Assembly (NCBI RefSeq): GCF_014638915.1
Contig: NZ_BMFQ01000003.1
Location: 682,001-746,000, forward strand
Direction of reading: 5' to 3'
Source: Xanthomarina arctica
Lineage (GTDB): Bacteria; Bacteroidota; Bacteroidia; Flavobacteriales; Flavobacteriaceae
Length of the DNA: 64,000 bases
Part shown: positions 47,327 to 56,111 of the stretch, piece by piece
How the letters are laid out: every line of letters starts with the position of its first letter
How positions within the stretch are numbered: the stretch's first letter is position 1
Program-made: the position numbers and the translations under genes
Notes under the pieces: model-generated
What the model was told of the DNA's origin: nothing
Seen by the model: only the letters and a program-made list of their open reading frames with translations
Databases searched by the model: none

Positions 47327-48205
47327 CTATTTATGACGTAACTCTCTTGCTAACAACGTGTTTTTTAATAACATGGCAATTGTCATTGGTCCAACGCCAC
47401 CAGGAACAGGAGTTATAAAACTTGCTTTTTTACTAACGTTTTCAAAATCTACATCGCCAGTAATAACATAACCTTTAGGAGAAGACTCATCTGCAACGCG
47501 TGTAATTCCAACATCAATAATAACCACATCGTCTTTTACCATTTCGGCTTTAAGAAAATTAGGAACTCCTAATGCAGAAATAATAATATCTGCTTGAGAG
47601 GTAATTTGCGTGATATTTTTTGTGTGGCTATGGGTAATAGTTACTGTAGAGTTTCCTGGAAAACCTTTTCTCCCCATGAGGATACTCATAGGACGACCAA
47701 CTATATGAGAACGACCAATAACTACGGTATGTTTTCCTTTTGTTTCGACATTATATCTATCCAATAATTCTAGGATTCCAAAAGGAGTTGCAGGAATAAA
47801 GGTTGACATATCTAGTGCCATTTTCCCAAAGTTCATTGGATGGAATCCATCGACATCCTTATCTGGATCGACAGCCATTAAAACTTTTTGGGTATCTATT
47901 TGCTTAGGAAGCGGTAATTGAATAATAAACCCATCGATCTCGTCATTTAAATTCAATTCTTCAATTTTATCTAAAAGCTCAATTTCGCTAGTTGTATTAG
48001 ACATACGAATCATAGTAGATTCGAAACCAACACGCTCGCAGGCCTTAACTTTACTAGCTACATAAGTTAAACTCGCGCCATCGTTACCAACAATAATAGC
48101 CGCTAAATGAGGCACTTTTTCTCCTTTAGCTTTCATTTTTTTTACTTCTTCAGTAATTTCATTTTTAATGTCGTTACTTACTTTCTTTCCGTCGAGTAAA
48201 ATCAT
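47327..48205 (-). CDS. folD: methylenetetrahydrofolate dehydrogenase/cyclohydrolase
   Basis: FolD interconverts 5,10-methylene- and 10-formyl-tetrahydrofolate through a dehydrogenase and a cyclohydrolase step. The 292-residue protein has the catalytic Lys in TYVASKVKACERVG, the NADP-binding GRSHIVGRPM, and TPVPGGVGPMTIA near the end. It is downstream of the S23 gene on the same strand, with part of its repeat array only a few bases upstream of the ATG. Confidence 0.97.
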   Translation of the reverse strand: MILLDGKKVSNDIKNEITEEVKKMKAKGEKVPHLAAIIVGNDGASLTYVASKVKACERVGFESTMIRMSNTTSEIELLDKIEELNLNDEIDGFIIQLPLPKQIDTQKVLMAVDPDKDVDGFHPMNFGKMALDMSTFIPATPFGILELLDRYNVETKGKHTVVIGRSHIVGRPMSILMGRKGFPGNSTVTITHSHTKNITQITSQADIIISALGVPNFLKAEMVKDDVVIIDVGITRVADESSPKGYVITGDVDFENVSKKASFITPVPGGVGPMTIAMLLKNTLLARELRHK

Positions 48206-48212
48206 AGTTATT

Positions 48213-48747
48213 AGTTTTCAGTCGCAGTCGCAGTTTTCAGCGCTTACTCTTGTGTTAGTTTTCAGTCGCAGGTTTTAGTAAAAACACTTAATCTTTTTAT
48301 AAGAAACTAAGCTAATCTTCTTTTACTCCAAATTTTCCTGGATTGTTTATCATGTAATTTATTAATTTACCAACTTCAATTCCTTTGTTTGATAAATCTA
48401 TATGTTGTTTATTAGAAATATATTTACAGGCAAGAGCAAAATCTAACCATGTATGTGTTTCAGAATTTTCACCGTCAGCATCTGTTAACTTACTAATAAA
48501 ATGCTTTGGATATTTTCTTTTCCTGTAAGCTTCAGCTAAGTTAGCATTTACGGAACGTGAACTTCTTCTAATTTGATCTGTCAGAGAATAAGTTTCTTCT
48601 TTTGGAAATGATTTTGAAATCTCAAAAACAGACATAGCCAAATCAAATGCTTTTTGGTATGCTATTAATTTTTTAAAATCCATCCTATTTTATTATTCTA
48701 AATTTTAATTGGATAAAAACTGAAAACTGGGACTGAGACTGAAAACT
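48213..48747. mobile_element. S23/IVP gene bracketed by 28-bp inverted repeats
   Basis: The left repeat is 48213-48240 and the right repeat is 48720-48747. They are inverted copies of one 28-bp sequence beginning AGTTTTCAGTC, with 26 of 28 positions matching when the right one is reverse-complemented. They enclose a single four-helix-bundle gene. The left side also carries a direct partial copy at 48255-48271. The right repeat overlaps the ffh stop codon and the left repeat abuts the folD start, so the block may have been inserted between ffh and folD. No transposase is present, so movement is inferred only. Confidence 0.5.
48312..48683 (-). CDS. S23/IVP-like four-helix-bundle protein
   Basis: A 123-residue all-helical protein of the family found as the protein encoded in 23S rRNA intervening sequences (S23). 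The hallmark is LTDQIRRSSRSVNANLAEAYR near residues 35-55. The N-terminal MDFKKLIAYQKAFDLA and C-terminal helices fit the four-helix bundle. The family also includes relatives of the Avd protein of diversity-generating retroelements, but no reverse transcriptase is nearby. It is not within an rRNA gene here; it lies between ffh and folD on the same strand, inside inverted repeats. Confidence 0.9.
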   Translation of the reverse strand: MDFKKLIAYQKAFDLAMSVFEISKSFPKEETYSLTDQIRRSSRSVNANLAEAYRKRKYPKHFISKLTDADGENSETHTWLDFALACKYISNKQHIDLSNKGIEVGKLINYMINNPGKFGVKED

Positions 48748-50074
48748 ATTTCATTCCCTTCATTGCTTGCATCATAGCTTTCCCTTTTCCACCTTGCATC
48801 ATTTTCATCATTTTACTCATTTGGTCGAACTGCTTCAATAATTGATTCACTTCTTGAACTGATGTTCCAGAACCACTACCAATACGTTTTTTTCTACTAG
48901 AGTTTATAACAGATGGATTTGTTCTCTCTAAAGGTGTCATAGAATGAATGATAGCTTCAATACCTTTAAAAGCATCGTCGTCTATATCTATGTCTTTCAT
49001 CATTTTTCCAGCTCCAGGAATCATTCCGATAAGGTCTTTCATGTTCCCCATCTTTTTTATTTGCTGAATCTGCTTTAAAAAATCATCAAAACCAAATTGG
49101 TTCTTGGCAATTTTCTTTTGAAGTTTTCTTGCTTCTACCTCGTCGTATTGCTCTTGAGCTCTTTCAACAAGAGACACAACATCTCCCATTCCAAGAATTC
49201 TATCTGCCATACGCGATGGATAGAACACATCAATCGCTTCCATTTTTTCTCCAGTACCAATAAACTTAATTGGTTTATTAACTACAGATTTAATAGAAAT
49301 AGCGGCTCCACCTCGAGTATCACCATCTAATTTGGTAAGAATAACCCCATCAAAATTTAAGACATCGTTAAAGGCTTTTGCCGTATTAACTGCATCTTGA
49401 CCAGTCATGGAATCCACAACAAATAATGTTTCCTGTGGCTCGATGGCTTTATGAATGTTCGAGATTTCGGTCATCATGGCCTCATCTACAGCCAAACGTC
49501 CAGCTGTATCAATAATTACCACATTAAATCCATTGGCTTTCGCATAAGCTACACCAGCTTTAGCAATAGCAACCGGATCTGTATTTCCTTTATCGCTAAA
49601 AACCTCTACTTTTATTTGCTCTCCAACTACATGTAATTGGTCTATCGCCGCAGGACGATACACATCACAAGCAACTAATAAAGGTTTTTTTGTTTTTTTT
49701 GTTTTAAGAAAATTTGCAAGTTTCCCAGAAAAGGTTGTTTTACCAGAACCTTGCAAACCAGACATTAATATAATACTTGGATTAGCAGACAAATTAAGTC
49801 CTTCTGCATCTCCACCCATTAATTCGGTTAATTCGTCTTTAACGATTTTAACCATTAATTGTCCTGGCTGTAATGTTGTTAGTACATTTTGTCCAAGTGC
49901 TTTTTCTTTTACACGAACGGTAAAATCTTTAGCAATTTTAAAGTTAACATCGGCATCTAAAAGCGCTCTACGCACTTCTTTCAAGGTTTCGGCTACGTTT
50001 ACTTCTGTAATACTTCCGTGACCTTTTAATACGTGTAAGGCTTTATCTAACTTTTCACTTAAATTATTAAACAT
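48746..50074 (-). CDS. ffh: signal recognition particle protein Ffh
   Basis: Ffh binds the SRP RNA and targets inner-membrane proteins. The 442 residues form the N domain (about 1-90), the G domain (GLQGSGKTTFSGKLA, IIDTAGRLA, LTKLDGDTRGG) and a Met-rich M domain (about 305-442, with QFDQMSKMMKMMQGGKGKAMM). The right-hand inverted repeat of the S23 unit overlaps the stop codon. A -7 promoter box is at 50098-50105. Confidence 0.97.
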   Translation of the reverse strand: MFNNLSEKLDKALHVLKGHGSITEVNVAETLKEVRRALLDADVNFKIAKDFTVRVKEKALGQNVLTTLQPGQLMVKIVKDELTELMGGDAEGLNLSANPSIILMSGLQGSGKTTFSGKLANFLKTKKTKKPLLVACDVYRPAAIDQLHVVGEQIKVEVFSDKGNTDPVAIAKAGVAYAKANGFNVVIIDTAGRLAVDEAMMTEISNIHKAIEPQETLFVVDSMTGQDAVNTAKAFNDVLNFDGVILTKLDGDTRGGAAISIKSVVNKPIKFIGTGEKMEAIDVFYPSRMADRILGMGDVVSLVERAQEQYDEVEARKLQKKIAKNQFGFDDFLKQIQQIKKMGNMKDLIGMIPGAGKMMKDIDIDDDAFKGIEAIIHSMTPLERTNPSVINSSRKKRIGSGSGTSVQEVNQLLKQFDQMSKMMKMMQGGKGKAMMQAMKGMK

Positions 50075-50097
50075 ACTTCTTCTGAATTTTAAAGATG

Positions 50098-50105
50098 CAA
50101 ATTTA
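50098..50105 (-). promoter_or_regulatory. -7 box of ffh
   Basis: The minus strand reads TAAATTTG, matching TAnnTTTG. A transcript start near 50091 would give a 17-nt leader before the ffh ATG. Confidence 0.45.
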
Positions 50106-50218
50106 AGGATTTGATTGCTATTAATAAAGAGTTGACCTTATTTTAATTATCAGATTTTCGTCTTATTTAAAATTGCTTCAAATTTAATCCTTAATACGGT
50201 CAAAATTGAGGAGAAAAT

Positions 50219-50866
50219 TTAAACCAAAACTTTAATGTTTGCATAGGAATTTTCCATAGCCGTTACAATTTGATCTTGATTTAACCAAGCTACTTTTGTA
50301 ATGCCTTCATCTTGCTGAGGTTCTAGTTTTCCAGTATATGCTGTTTTCATCTCAAACCAGTGGGTAACTTTAATTTTATTCCTCCCATTTCGTTTAAAAA
50401 TATGATAGGTCGTTTCAAGAGGTTTGACTATTTCAAGACCTTGAACACCTGTTTCTTCTTCAACTTCTCTAAGAGCAGTATCTTCTATAGTCTCTTTTTT
50501 TTCGGCTTTCCCTTTAGGTAAATCCCATTTATCATTTCTATAAATAAATAAAATTTCACCTTTTTCGTTGAAAGCTTTTCCGCCACCAGCAATAACATTA
50601 GGTAGCTTTTTTAAGAATTTCTTTAAAAGCTTATCTTCCTTTTTATGAATTAACCGAACCTCTTTTAAAGAGGTATGGTTAAGCTCCCGAATAACTTTAT
50701 TAAGGTTAACAGATTTTAAGGAATAGTTTTTAAATCCATCTTCCTTTTCAACTATAGTAGTTAAAATTATGGGCTTATCGTTTACAAAAACTTTCTGCAT
50801 AAAGTGTTTTAAGGCAGTTATGAAATGTAAAAATAAAAATTTTTTATTCATAACAATAGATTTCAT
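50219..50866 (-). CDS. NUDIX hydrolase
   Basis: The frame gives 215 residues. A later ATG at 50800 (MQKVFVNDKPI) may be the true start, because the first 22 residues look unlike the rest of the family. The Nudix box is complete: GKAEKKETIEDTALREVEE followed by ETGV. Such enzymes cleave nucleoside diphosphates linked to X, often for housecleaning. The N-terminal half (NKVIRELNHTSLKEVRLI) is outside the box and is shared with related flavobacterial proteins. It is divergent from pyrE. Confidence 0.87.
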   Translation of the reverse strand: MKSIVMNKKFLFLHFITALKHFMQKVFVNDKPIILTTIVEKEDGFKNYSLKSVNLNKVIRELNHTSLKEVRLIHKKEDKLLKKFLKKLPNVIAGGGKAFNEKGEILFIYRNDKWDLPKGKAEKKETIEDTALREVEEETGVQGLEIVKPLETTYHIFKRNGRNKIKVTHWFEMKTAYTGKLEPQQDEGITKVAWLNQDQIVTAMENSYANIKVLV

Positions 50867-50914
50867 AGGTAATTATAAATACAAATTCAAATTATAATTT
50901 TAATTAAAAAAGTG

Positions 50915-50922
50915 TAATTTTG
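50915..50922 (+). promoter_or_regulatory. -7 box of pyrE, close to the start codon
   Basis: TAATTTTG ends six bases before the pyrE ATG at 50928. Transcription would begin at or next to the start codon, so the mRNA is probably leaderless. Confidence 0.6.
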
Positions 50923-50927
50923 CTCCT

Positions 50928-51572
50928 ATGATTTTCAACAAAGATACCGCAAGAAAAACCGCAGAAGTTTTATTGCAAATTAATGCTATTAAATTAAGTC
51001 CACAAGAGCCTTTTACCTGGGCGTCAGGGTGGAAATCTCCAATATATTGTGATAATAGAATTATATTATCCTACCCTACTATTCGAAATTATGTTCGTGA
51101 AACCATGGCGAAACAAATTGAGAAACATTATGGTAAACCAGATGTTATAGCAGGTGTAGCTACTGGTGCTATTGGTATTGGTATGTTGGTAGCAGAATAT
51201 TTAGGTGTTCCTTTTATATATGTGCGTCCTGAGGCTAAATCTCATGGAAGACAAAATCAAATTGAAGGGCATGCTGAAGGCGGACAAAATGTGGTTGTTA
51301 TTGAAGATTTAATTAGCACAGGTAATAGCAGTTTGAATGCTGTTAAAGCTTTGAAAGCAGCTAATTTAAATGTAAAAGGTATGGTTGCCATCTTTTCTTA
51401 TGGCTTCGATATTGCTGTTAAAAATTTCGAATCTGAAAATATTACCCTTCACACCTTAAGTAATTACGAAAGCTTATTAGAACAAGCTTTAGAAACCAAT
51501 TATATAACTCAAAAAGAAATAAAAACATTATCAGATTGGAACGCCAATCCTAGTGAGTGGAATGGCCATTGA
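50928..51572 (+). CDS. pyrE: orotate phosphoribosyltransferase
   Basis: PyrE joins orotate with PRPP to form OMP in pyrimidine synthesis. The 214-residue enzyme has normal length. The PRPP-binding motif VVVIEDLISTGNSS and the loop with VRPEAKSHGRQNQIEG are clear. It is followed 110 nt later by the SRPBCC gene; that gap holds an 8-bp inverted repeat CGTGAAGC/GCTTCACG (51590 and 51652) of unknown role. Confidence 0.97.
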   Translation: MIFNKDTARKTAEVLLQINAIKLSPQEPFTWASGWKSPIYCDNRIILSYPTIRNYVRETMAKQIEKHYGKPDVIAGVATGAIGIGMLVAEYLGVPFIYVRPEAKSHGRQNQIEGHAEGGQNVVVIEDLISTGNSSLNAVKALKAANLNVKGMVAIFSYGFDIAVKNFESENITLHTLSNYESLLEQALETNYITQKEIKTLSDWNANPSEWNGH

Positions 51573-51682
51573 GTTTAAAAATGTAAAGGCGTGAAGCGCT
51601 TAAGATGTCGAGACAAAATAGTAGATTTTATTGAAACCCAACAAATAAATAGCTTCACGGCATAGAACTAAACAATAATAAG

Positions 51683-52078
51683 ATGAATTTAGAATCAACA
51701 ACAGTTACAGTAGAGAAATCTGCAGAAGAAGTCTTTAATTTTTTATCTGATATAAAAAACTTTGAAAAATTAATGCCTGAAAACATTAGTAAATTTGAAG
51801 TTTTAAACGATGAGAAGTTTTTATTCGCTTTAAAAGGGATGCCGGAAATTGTACTTAAGAAAAAAGAATTAATCTCTCCTAATAAAGTAGTTTTAGGTGC
51901 CGCTGGTGGAAAATTAGACTTTTCTTTAACAGGAAATATTACGGAACTTGAGGCTGGCAAAAGCGAAGTGCAATTACTTTTCGATGGCGAATTTAATTCC
52001 ATGATGGCGATGATGATAAAAGGTCCTATCTCTAAATTTATTGAAACCTTAGCATGTAATATCCCATCTTCTATTTAA
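51683..52078 (+). CDS. SRPBCC (START-like) family protein
   Basis: A 131-residue protein with the fold of polyketide-cyclase/START-like lipid-binding proteins: an N-terminal strand (TVTVEKSAEEVFNFLSDI), a following helix, and a C-terminal long helix (PISKFIETLACNIP). The motif around NFEKLMPENI is typical of the family's coenzyme Q-binding relatives. The ligand is unknown. Its stop overlaps that of birA on the opposite strand. Confidence 0.8.
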   Translation: MNLESTTVTVEKSAEEVFNFLSDIKNFEKLMPENISKFEVLNDEKFLFALKGMPEIVLKKKELISPNKVVLGAAGGKLDFSLTGNITELEAGKSEVQLLFDGEFNSMMAMMIKGPISKFIETLACNIPSSI

Positions 52079-52806
52079 TATAGCAGACTTATTTCTTTTA
52101 AATCGAATTCTTTAATAATATCATCTTCCAGCAAGACTTGAAGATTACCAGAATTTGAAACTGATTTTATAAAACCAGAAAACATAGAACCTTCAGCATC
52201 TTTAAATGTTGAAGGTTTATCTTTTCTAAACAATAAAGTTTCATAAAGATTTTTTATTTCTTGAAACCTTCCGGCTTTTAAAAGTTTAAAATAATAGGTA
52301 ATTTCTTTAATTATCATAATCATAACTTCATCCAAATTAAAAACTTGGCCCGAAATTAACCTTAAGGAAGTTGCTTTTGGCAAATTAGAAAAATCTGTTT
52401 GATTTATATTTAGCCCTATTCCTATAATGGAATCTTTTAAATGTGTGTGTTTTATGACATTTTCAATTAAAACACCACAGACCTTCATGTCTTCTGACAA
52501 AATGTCGTTAGGCCATTTAATACGTAATTTAGGGATAGAAAAATATTCTAAAGACTTAATTATAGCCAAAGAAGTTACCATACTAATATAAAAACTTTTA
52601 TCGGCATGAAGCCAAGAAACGTCCTTTAAAACACTAAACATAAGGTTTTTAGAGTCTTCAGAAACCCAAGTAGTTCCCATTTGTCCTCTTCCCTTAGTTT
52701 GATAATTAGTAACAACTATCGTATTGTCCACTAAGGACTCCTCAACACTTAATTGTTTTAAATAACTATTTGTCGAATCGATGGCATTAAGTTTGATTAT
52801 ACGCAT
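52075..52806 (-). CDS. birA: biotin-[acetyl-CoA-carboxylase] ligase
   Basis: BirA activates biotin as biotinyl-AMP and attaches it to the carboxyl carrier protein of acetyl-CoA carboxylase. The 243-residue protein starts directly with the catalytic domain and has no N-terminal DNA-binding domain, so it should not act as a repressor. Visible motifs are QTKGRGQMGTTWVS, KWPNDI and the region GIGLNINQ. It is convergent with the SRPBCC gene and divergent from rsfS. Confidence 0.93.
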   Translation of the reverse strand: MRIIKLNAIDSTNSYLKQLSVEESLVDNTIVVTNYQTKGRGQMGTTWVSEDSKNLMFSVLKDVSWLHADKSFYISMVTSLAIIKSLEYFSIPKLRIKWPNDILSEDMKVCGVLIENVIKHTHLKDSIIGIGLNINQTDFSNLPKATSLRLISGQVFNLDEVMIMIIKEITYYFKLLKAGRFQEIKNLYETLLFRKDKPSTFKDAEGSMFSGFIKSVSNSGNLQVLLEDDIIKEFDLKEISLLY

Positions 52807-52873
52807 ATTAATTGGTTATATTCGTACTGTAAAATCTTATGAAAATTTTAGAGTATAAAGAACTAAAAAATAA

Positions 52874-52881
52874 TAACTTTG
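52874..52881 (+). promoter_or_regulatory. -7 box of the rsfS-ftsH operon
   Basis: TAACTTTG matches TAnnTTTG and lies 20 bases before the rsfS ATG at 52901. The predicted start is near 52887. Confidence 0.5.
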
Positions 52882-52900
52882 CACAAATTAAAAATGATTA

Positions 52901-53272
52901 ATGGCTAAAAAAGAACCAAATGCAGACTTGCTAATAGCAACTATCTTAAGTGGAATCGAAGATGTTAAAGGAAAAGACATCAATATTCTAGATTTACGAG
53001 ACATAGAAAATACAGTTTGCGACTACTTTATTATTTGCGAAGGTACCTCTAACACACAAGTAAATGCCATTGTAAATTCCATACAAAAGAAAGTAAGTAA
53101 AGAATTAAAAGACCATCCTTGGCATACTGAAGGTCAAGACAATGCTGAATGGGTTTTAATGGACTACGTAAACGTTGTTGTACATGTTTTTCAAAAACAA
53201 ATTAGAGAGTATTACGACCTTGAAAGCCTTTGGGGAGATGCAAAAACAACAGTAGTTGAAACAAATTATTAA
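52901..53272 (+). CDS. rsfS: ribosome silencing factor RsfS
   Basis: RsfS binds ribosomal protein uL14 and blocks subunit joining when nutrients are scarce. The 123 residues contain the family core: ILDLRDIENTVCDYFIICEGTSNTQV and WHTEGQDNAEWVLMDYVNVVVHVF, ending with EYYDLESLWGDAK. The length is typical. ftsH begins 9 nt later on the same strand, a pairing common in Bacteroidota. Confidence 0.96.
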   Translation: MAKKEPNADLLIATILSGIEDVKGKDINILDLRDIENTVCDYFIICEGTSNTQVNAIVNSIQKKVSKELKDHPWHTEGQDNAEWVLMDYVNVVVHVFQKQIREYYDLESLWGDAKTTVVETNY

Positions 53273-53280
53273 AAGAATTA

Positions 53281-55287
53281 ATGACAAATAAGAAAAAAAT
53301 TAATCCTAAAAAACCTAAATTCAGTCCTTACTGGATTTATGGAATCATCATAGTCATCTTTTTGGGTATGCAATTGTTTAGTGGTAGTAGTTTCCAAGAA
53401 GCTAGTACAACTACCCCTTCACAATTTATGACATTCTTAAAAGAAGGTGATGTTGAGAAAGTAGAAATTGTAAACAGAAGAGAAGCTAAAGTTTATTTAA
53501 CTCCTGAAGCTGAACAAAAAGAAACGCATAAAAAATCGAAGCCTACTTCTTTATTACCATCTGCTACACAATTACCAAATTATAAATTTGAATTTGGTGA
53601 TCTTCAAAATTTTGAAGATGAAATTGCTAAGGTAGTTACAGACGAGCATTTAGATCCAAAACCAAAAATCGAGTATAAAACCGAACAAAACCTATGGGGA
53701 GATTTCCTTATTGGTTTGTTACCATTTGTACTTTTAATAGGAGTTTGGATTTTTATTATGCGTCGTATGTCTGGCGGTGGTGCTGGAGGTGGCGGCGGAA
53801 GTCAAATTTTCAATATTGGTAAATCTAAAGCCAAACTTTTTGACGAGAATACCGATGTAAAAACAACGTTTAAAGATGTTGCTGGATTAGAAGGAGCAAA
53901 AGAAGAAGTTCAAGAAATTGTAGACTTCCTTAAAAACCCTGAAAAATACACATCTTTAGGAGGTAAAATTCCAAAAGGAGCTTTATTAGTTGGTTCTCCT
54001 GGAACAGGAAAAACCTTATTAGCGAAAGCTGTTGCTGGTGAAGCACAAGTACCTTTCTTCTCTTTATCTGGATCAGATTTTGTTGAAATGTTTGTAGGTG
54101 TTGGAGCTTCTAGAGTAAGAGACCTTTTTAAACAAGCAAAAGAAAAATCGCCAGCCATTATATTTATTGATGAAATAGATGCTATTGGTCGTGCAAGAGG
54201 TAAAAACGCCATGTCTGGAAGTAATGACGAGCGTGAAAACACCTTAAACCAGTTATTAACAGAAATGGATGGGTTTGGTACAAACACAAACGTTATTGTT
54301 ATTGCTGCAACCAACAGAGCTGATATTTTAGATAAAGCTTTAATGCGTGCAGGACGTTTTGATAGACAAATATTTGTAGATCTTCCAGATGTTCGCGAAC
54401 GTAATGAAATATTTGAAGTTCATTTAAGACCTTTAAAGAAAGCTAAAGATCTTGATATCGATTTCTTGGCGAAACAAACCCCTGGTTTTTCTGGTGCAGA
54501 TATAGCAAACGTTTGTAATGAAGCGGCTTTAATTGCCGCGAGACAAGGTAAAAAAGCTGTTGACAAACAAGATTTCTTAGATGCTGTTGATAGAATTATA
54601 GGAGGTTTAGAGAAGAAAAATAAAATAATGACCGTAGCCGAAAAAAGAGCCATTGCTTTTCATGAAGCTGGTCATGCTACAGTAAGCTGGATGTTGGAAC
54701 ATGCTGCTCCTTTGGTAAAGGTTACTATTGTTCCTCGTGGACGTTCTTTAGGTGCTGCCTGGTATTTACCAGAAGAACGCTTAATTGTTCACCCAGAACA
54801 AATGTTAGACGAAATGTGCGCCGCTTTAGGTGGTCGTGCTGCAGAAAAAGTAATTTTCAATAGAATTTCAACAGGAGCTTTAAGCGATTTAGAAAAAGTA
54901 ACCAAACAAGCAAGAGCTATGGTAACTATTTATGGCTTAAGTGAGAAAGTAGGAAATCTAACCTATTATGATTCTTCTGGACAAAACGAATATGGTTTTA
55001 CTAAACCATATAGTGAGAAAACAGCTGAATTAATTGATAAAGAAATATCCGATATTATTGAAGTTCAATATCAACGAGCAATCAAACTTCTTGAAGAAAA
55101 TAAAGATAAATTAACACAGCTTGCAGATGTATTACTTGAAAAAGAAGTCATCTTTAAAGATAATTTAGAATTAATTTTCGGAAAGCGTCCATTTGAAAAA
55201 GAAGAAATGGTTGTCAATAAAAAGGTTGAAGAAACAATAGAAATAATAGAAGAAGAAAAAGAACTAGACAAAACTAAAGAAGAATAA
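53281..55287 (+). CDS. ftsH: ATP-dependent zinc metalloprotease FtsH
   Basis: FtsH is the membrane-anchored AAA+ protease that removes misassembled or regulatory membrane proteins. The 668 residues show an N-terminal membrane helix (about 20-38), a short periplasmic part, a second helix (about 140-160) and a Gly-rich linker. The AAA module has Walker A GSPGTGKT, Walker B IIFIDEIDAIG and the SRH around TNRADILDKALMRAGRFDRQI, followed by the zinc site HEAGH. The C-terminal tail is acidic (EEEKELDKTKEE). It is terminated by a hairpin at 55321. Confidence 0.97.
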   Translation: MTNKKKINPKKPKFSPYWIYGIIIVIFLGMQLFSGSSFQEASTTTPSQFMTFLKEGDVEKVEIVNRREAKVYLTPEAEQKETHKKSKPTSLLPSATQLPNYKFEFGDLQNFEDEIAKVVTDEHLDPKPKIEYKTEQNLWGDFLIGLLPFVLLIGVWIFIMRRMSGGGAGGGGGSQIFNIGKSKAKLFDENTDVKTTFKDVAGLEGAKEEVQEIVDFLKNPEKYTSLGGKIPKGALLVGSPGTGKTLLAKAVAGEAQVPFFSLSGSDFVEMFVGVGASRVRDLFKQAKEKSPAIIFIDEIDAIGRARGKNAMSGSNDERENTLNQLLTEMDGFGTNTNVIVIAATNRADILDKALMRAGRFDRQIFVDLPDVRERNEIFEVHLRPLKKAKDLDIDFLAKQTPGFSGADIANVCNEAALIAARQGKKAVDKQDFLDAVDRIIGGLEKKNKIMTVAEKRAIAFHEAGHATVSWMLEHAAPLVKVTIVPRGRSLGAAWYLPEERLIVHPEQMLDEMCAALGGRAAEKVIFNRISTGALSDLEKVTKQARAMVTIYGLSEKVGNLTYYDSSGQNEYGFTKPYSEKTAELIDKEISDIIEVQYQRAIKLLEENKDKLTQLADVLLEKEVIFKDNLELIFGKRPFEKEEMVVNKKVEETIEIIEEEKELDKTKEE

Positions 55288-55320
55288 AATTTCTACTATA
55301 TATTTGTTAAGGTTAAGCAA

Positions 55321-55359
55321 AAATCTTAAATTGACCCTATGGTTAATTTAAGATTTTTT
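55321..55359 (+). terminator. Rho-independent terminator of ftsH
   Basis: A long hairpin with arms AAATCTTAAATTGACC and GGTTAATTTAAGATTT (one G-U pair) is followed by T. It starts about 34 nt after the ftsH stop and separates the operon from the LUD gene. Confidence 0.85.
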
Positions 55360-55406
55360 ATATTTGAAAATAAGCTTTCGATGCCTAGATTAATAGCAAC
55401 ATTTAA

Positions 55407-56015
55407 ATGAGTCTTTTTAGAAAAATTTTTGGTTCTAAATCTGAAAAATCAGAGGATGAATTAAAGCCACATGAGAGAGGCAAATATATGCCAGAAATAA
55501 AATTACCAGTAGATGAAAGGTTTACAATAAACTTTAAAGCTAATGGTGGCAAGTTTCTATATTGCGAAAATTTAGATGAGATATTTAATTCTTTAAATAG
55601 TATTATTGAGGAAAATGAATGGGAAGAAAAGCAAGCTCTTATTTTTGACAAAAACTTAAAAGATCGCTTTAAAGATTTTAATTTACCTACATCTTCTAAT
55701 TCTCAAGAAGCATCCTATTTTTTATCGACTTGCGAAAACTTAATTGCAGATGATGGATCCTTGTTGATTTCATCTAAACAAATAGCAGAAAAAAGATTAA
55801 TAGAATTACCAGAAAACTTTATTGTATTTGCAACAACTAGTCAAATAGTTGAAAATATAGGCGAAGGGCTTAAAAGCATTAAATCTAAAAACAAAAAGCA
55901 AATACCAACCAATATTACAACCATTAAGCACTTTAAATCTTTAGAAGAAAAAGATTTTATGACCTATGGTAGTAGTTCAAAAAATTTATATTTGTTATTG
56001 CTAGAAGATTTATAG
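55407..56015 (+). CDS. LUD domain protein (LutC/YkgG-like)
   Basis: A 202-residue protein with the LUD fold shared with LutC/YkgG, a family linked to lactate use. Visible stretches are TCENLIADDGSLLISSKQI and ENFIVFATTSQIV, with a C-terminal LYLLLLEDL. The N-terminal third is charged and not conserved. LutA and LutB, normal partners for lactate oxidation, are absent, so a role in lactate metabolism cannot be assumed. It is 96 nt before cdsA on the same strand. Confidence 0.75.
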   Translation: MSLFRKIFGSKSEKSEDELKPHERGKYMPEIKLPVDERFTINFKANGGKFLYCENLDEIFNSLNSIIEENEWEEKQALIFDKNLKDRFKDFNLPTSSNSQEASYFLSTCENLIADDGSLLISSKQIAEKRLIELPENFIVFATTSQIVENIGEGLKSIKSKNKKQIPTNITTIKHFKSLEEKDFMTYGSSSKNLYLLLLEDL

Positions 56016-56111
56016 CCTAACTTATTTAGAAAACAACCAATTTTAGTTCTAAAAACCATTCATGAAATTAATCTTAGCATTTTTTTTAAATAAAAAAACA
56101 AACTTGCGTCC

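Noticed and set aside
48312-48683. Diversity-generating retroelement accessory protein (Avd)
   Set aside because: No reverse transcriptase, template repeat or variable repeat is present in the window; only the four-helix-bundle fold is shared.
55407-56015. LutC subunit of lactate oxidation
   Set aside because: LutA and LutB are missing and the neighbours are ftsH and cdsA; only the LUD fold can be stated.
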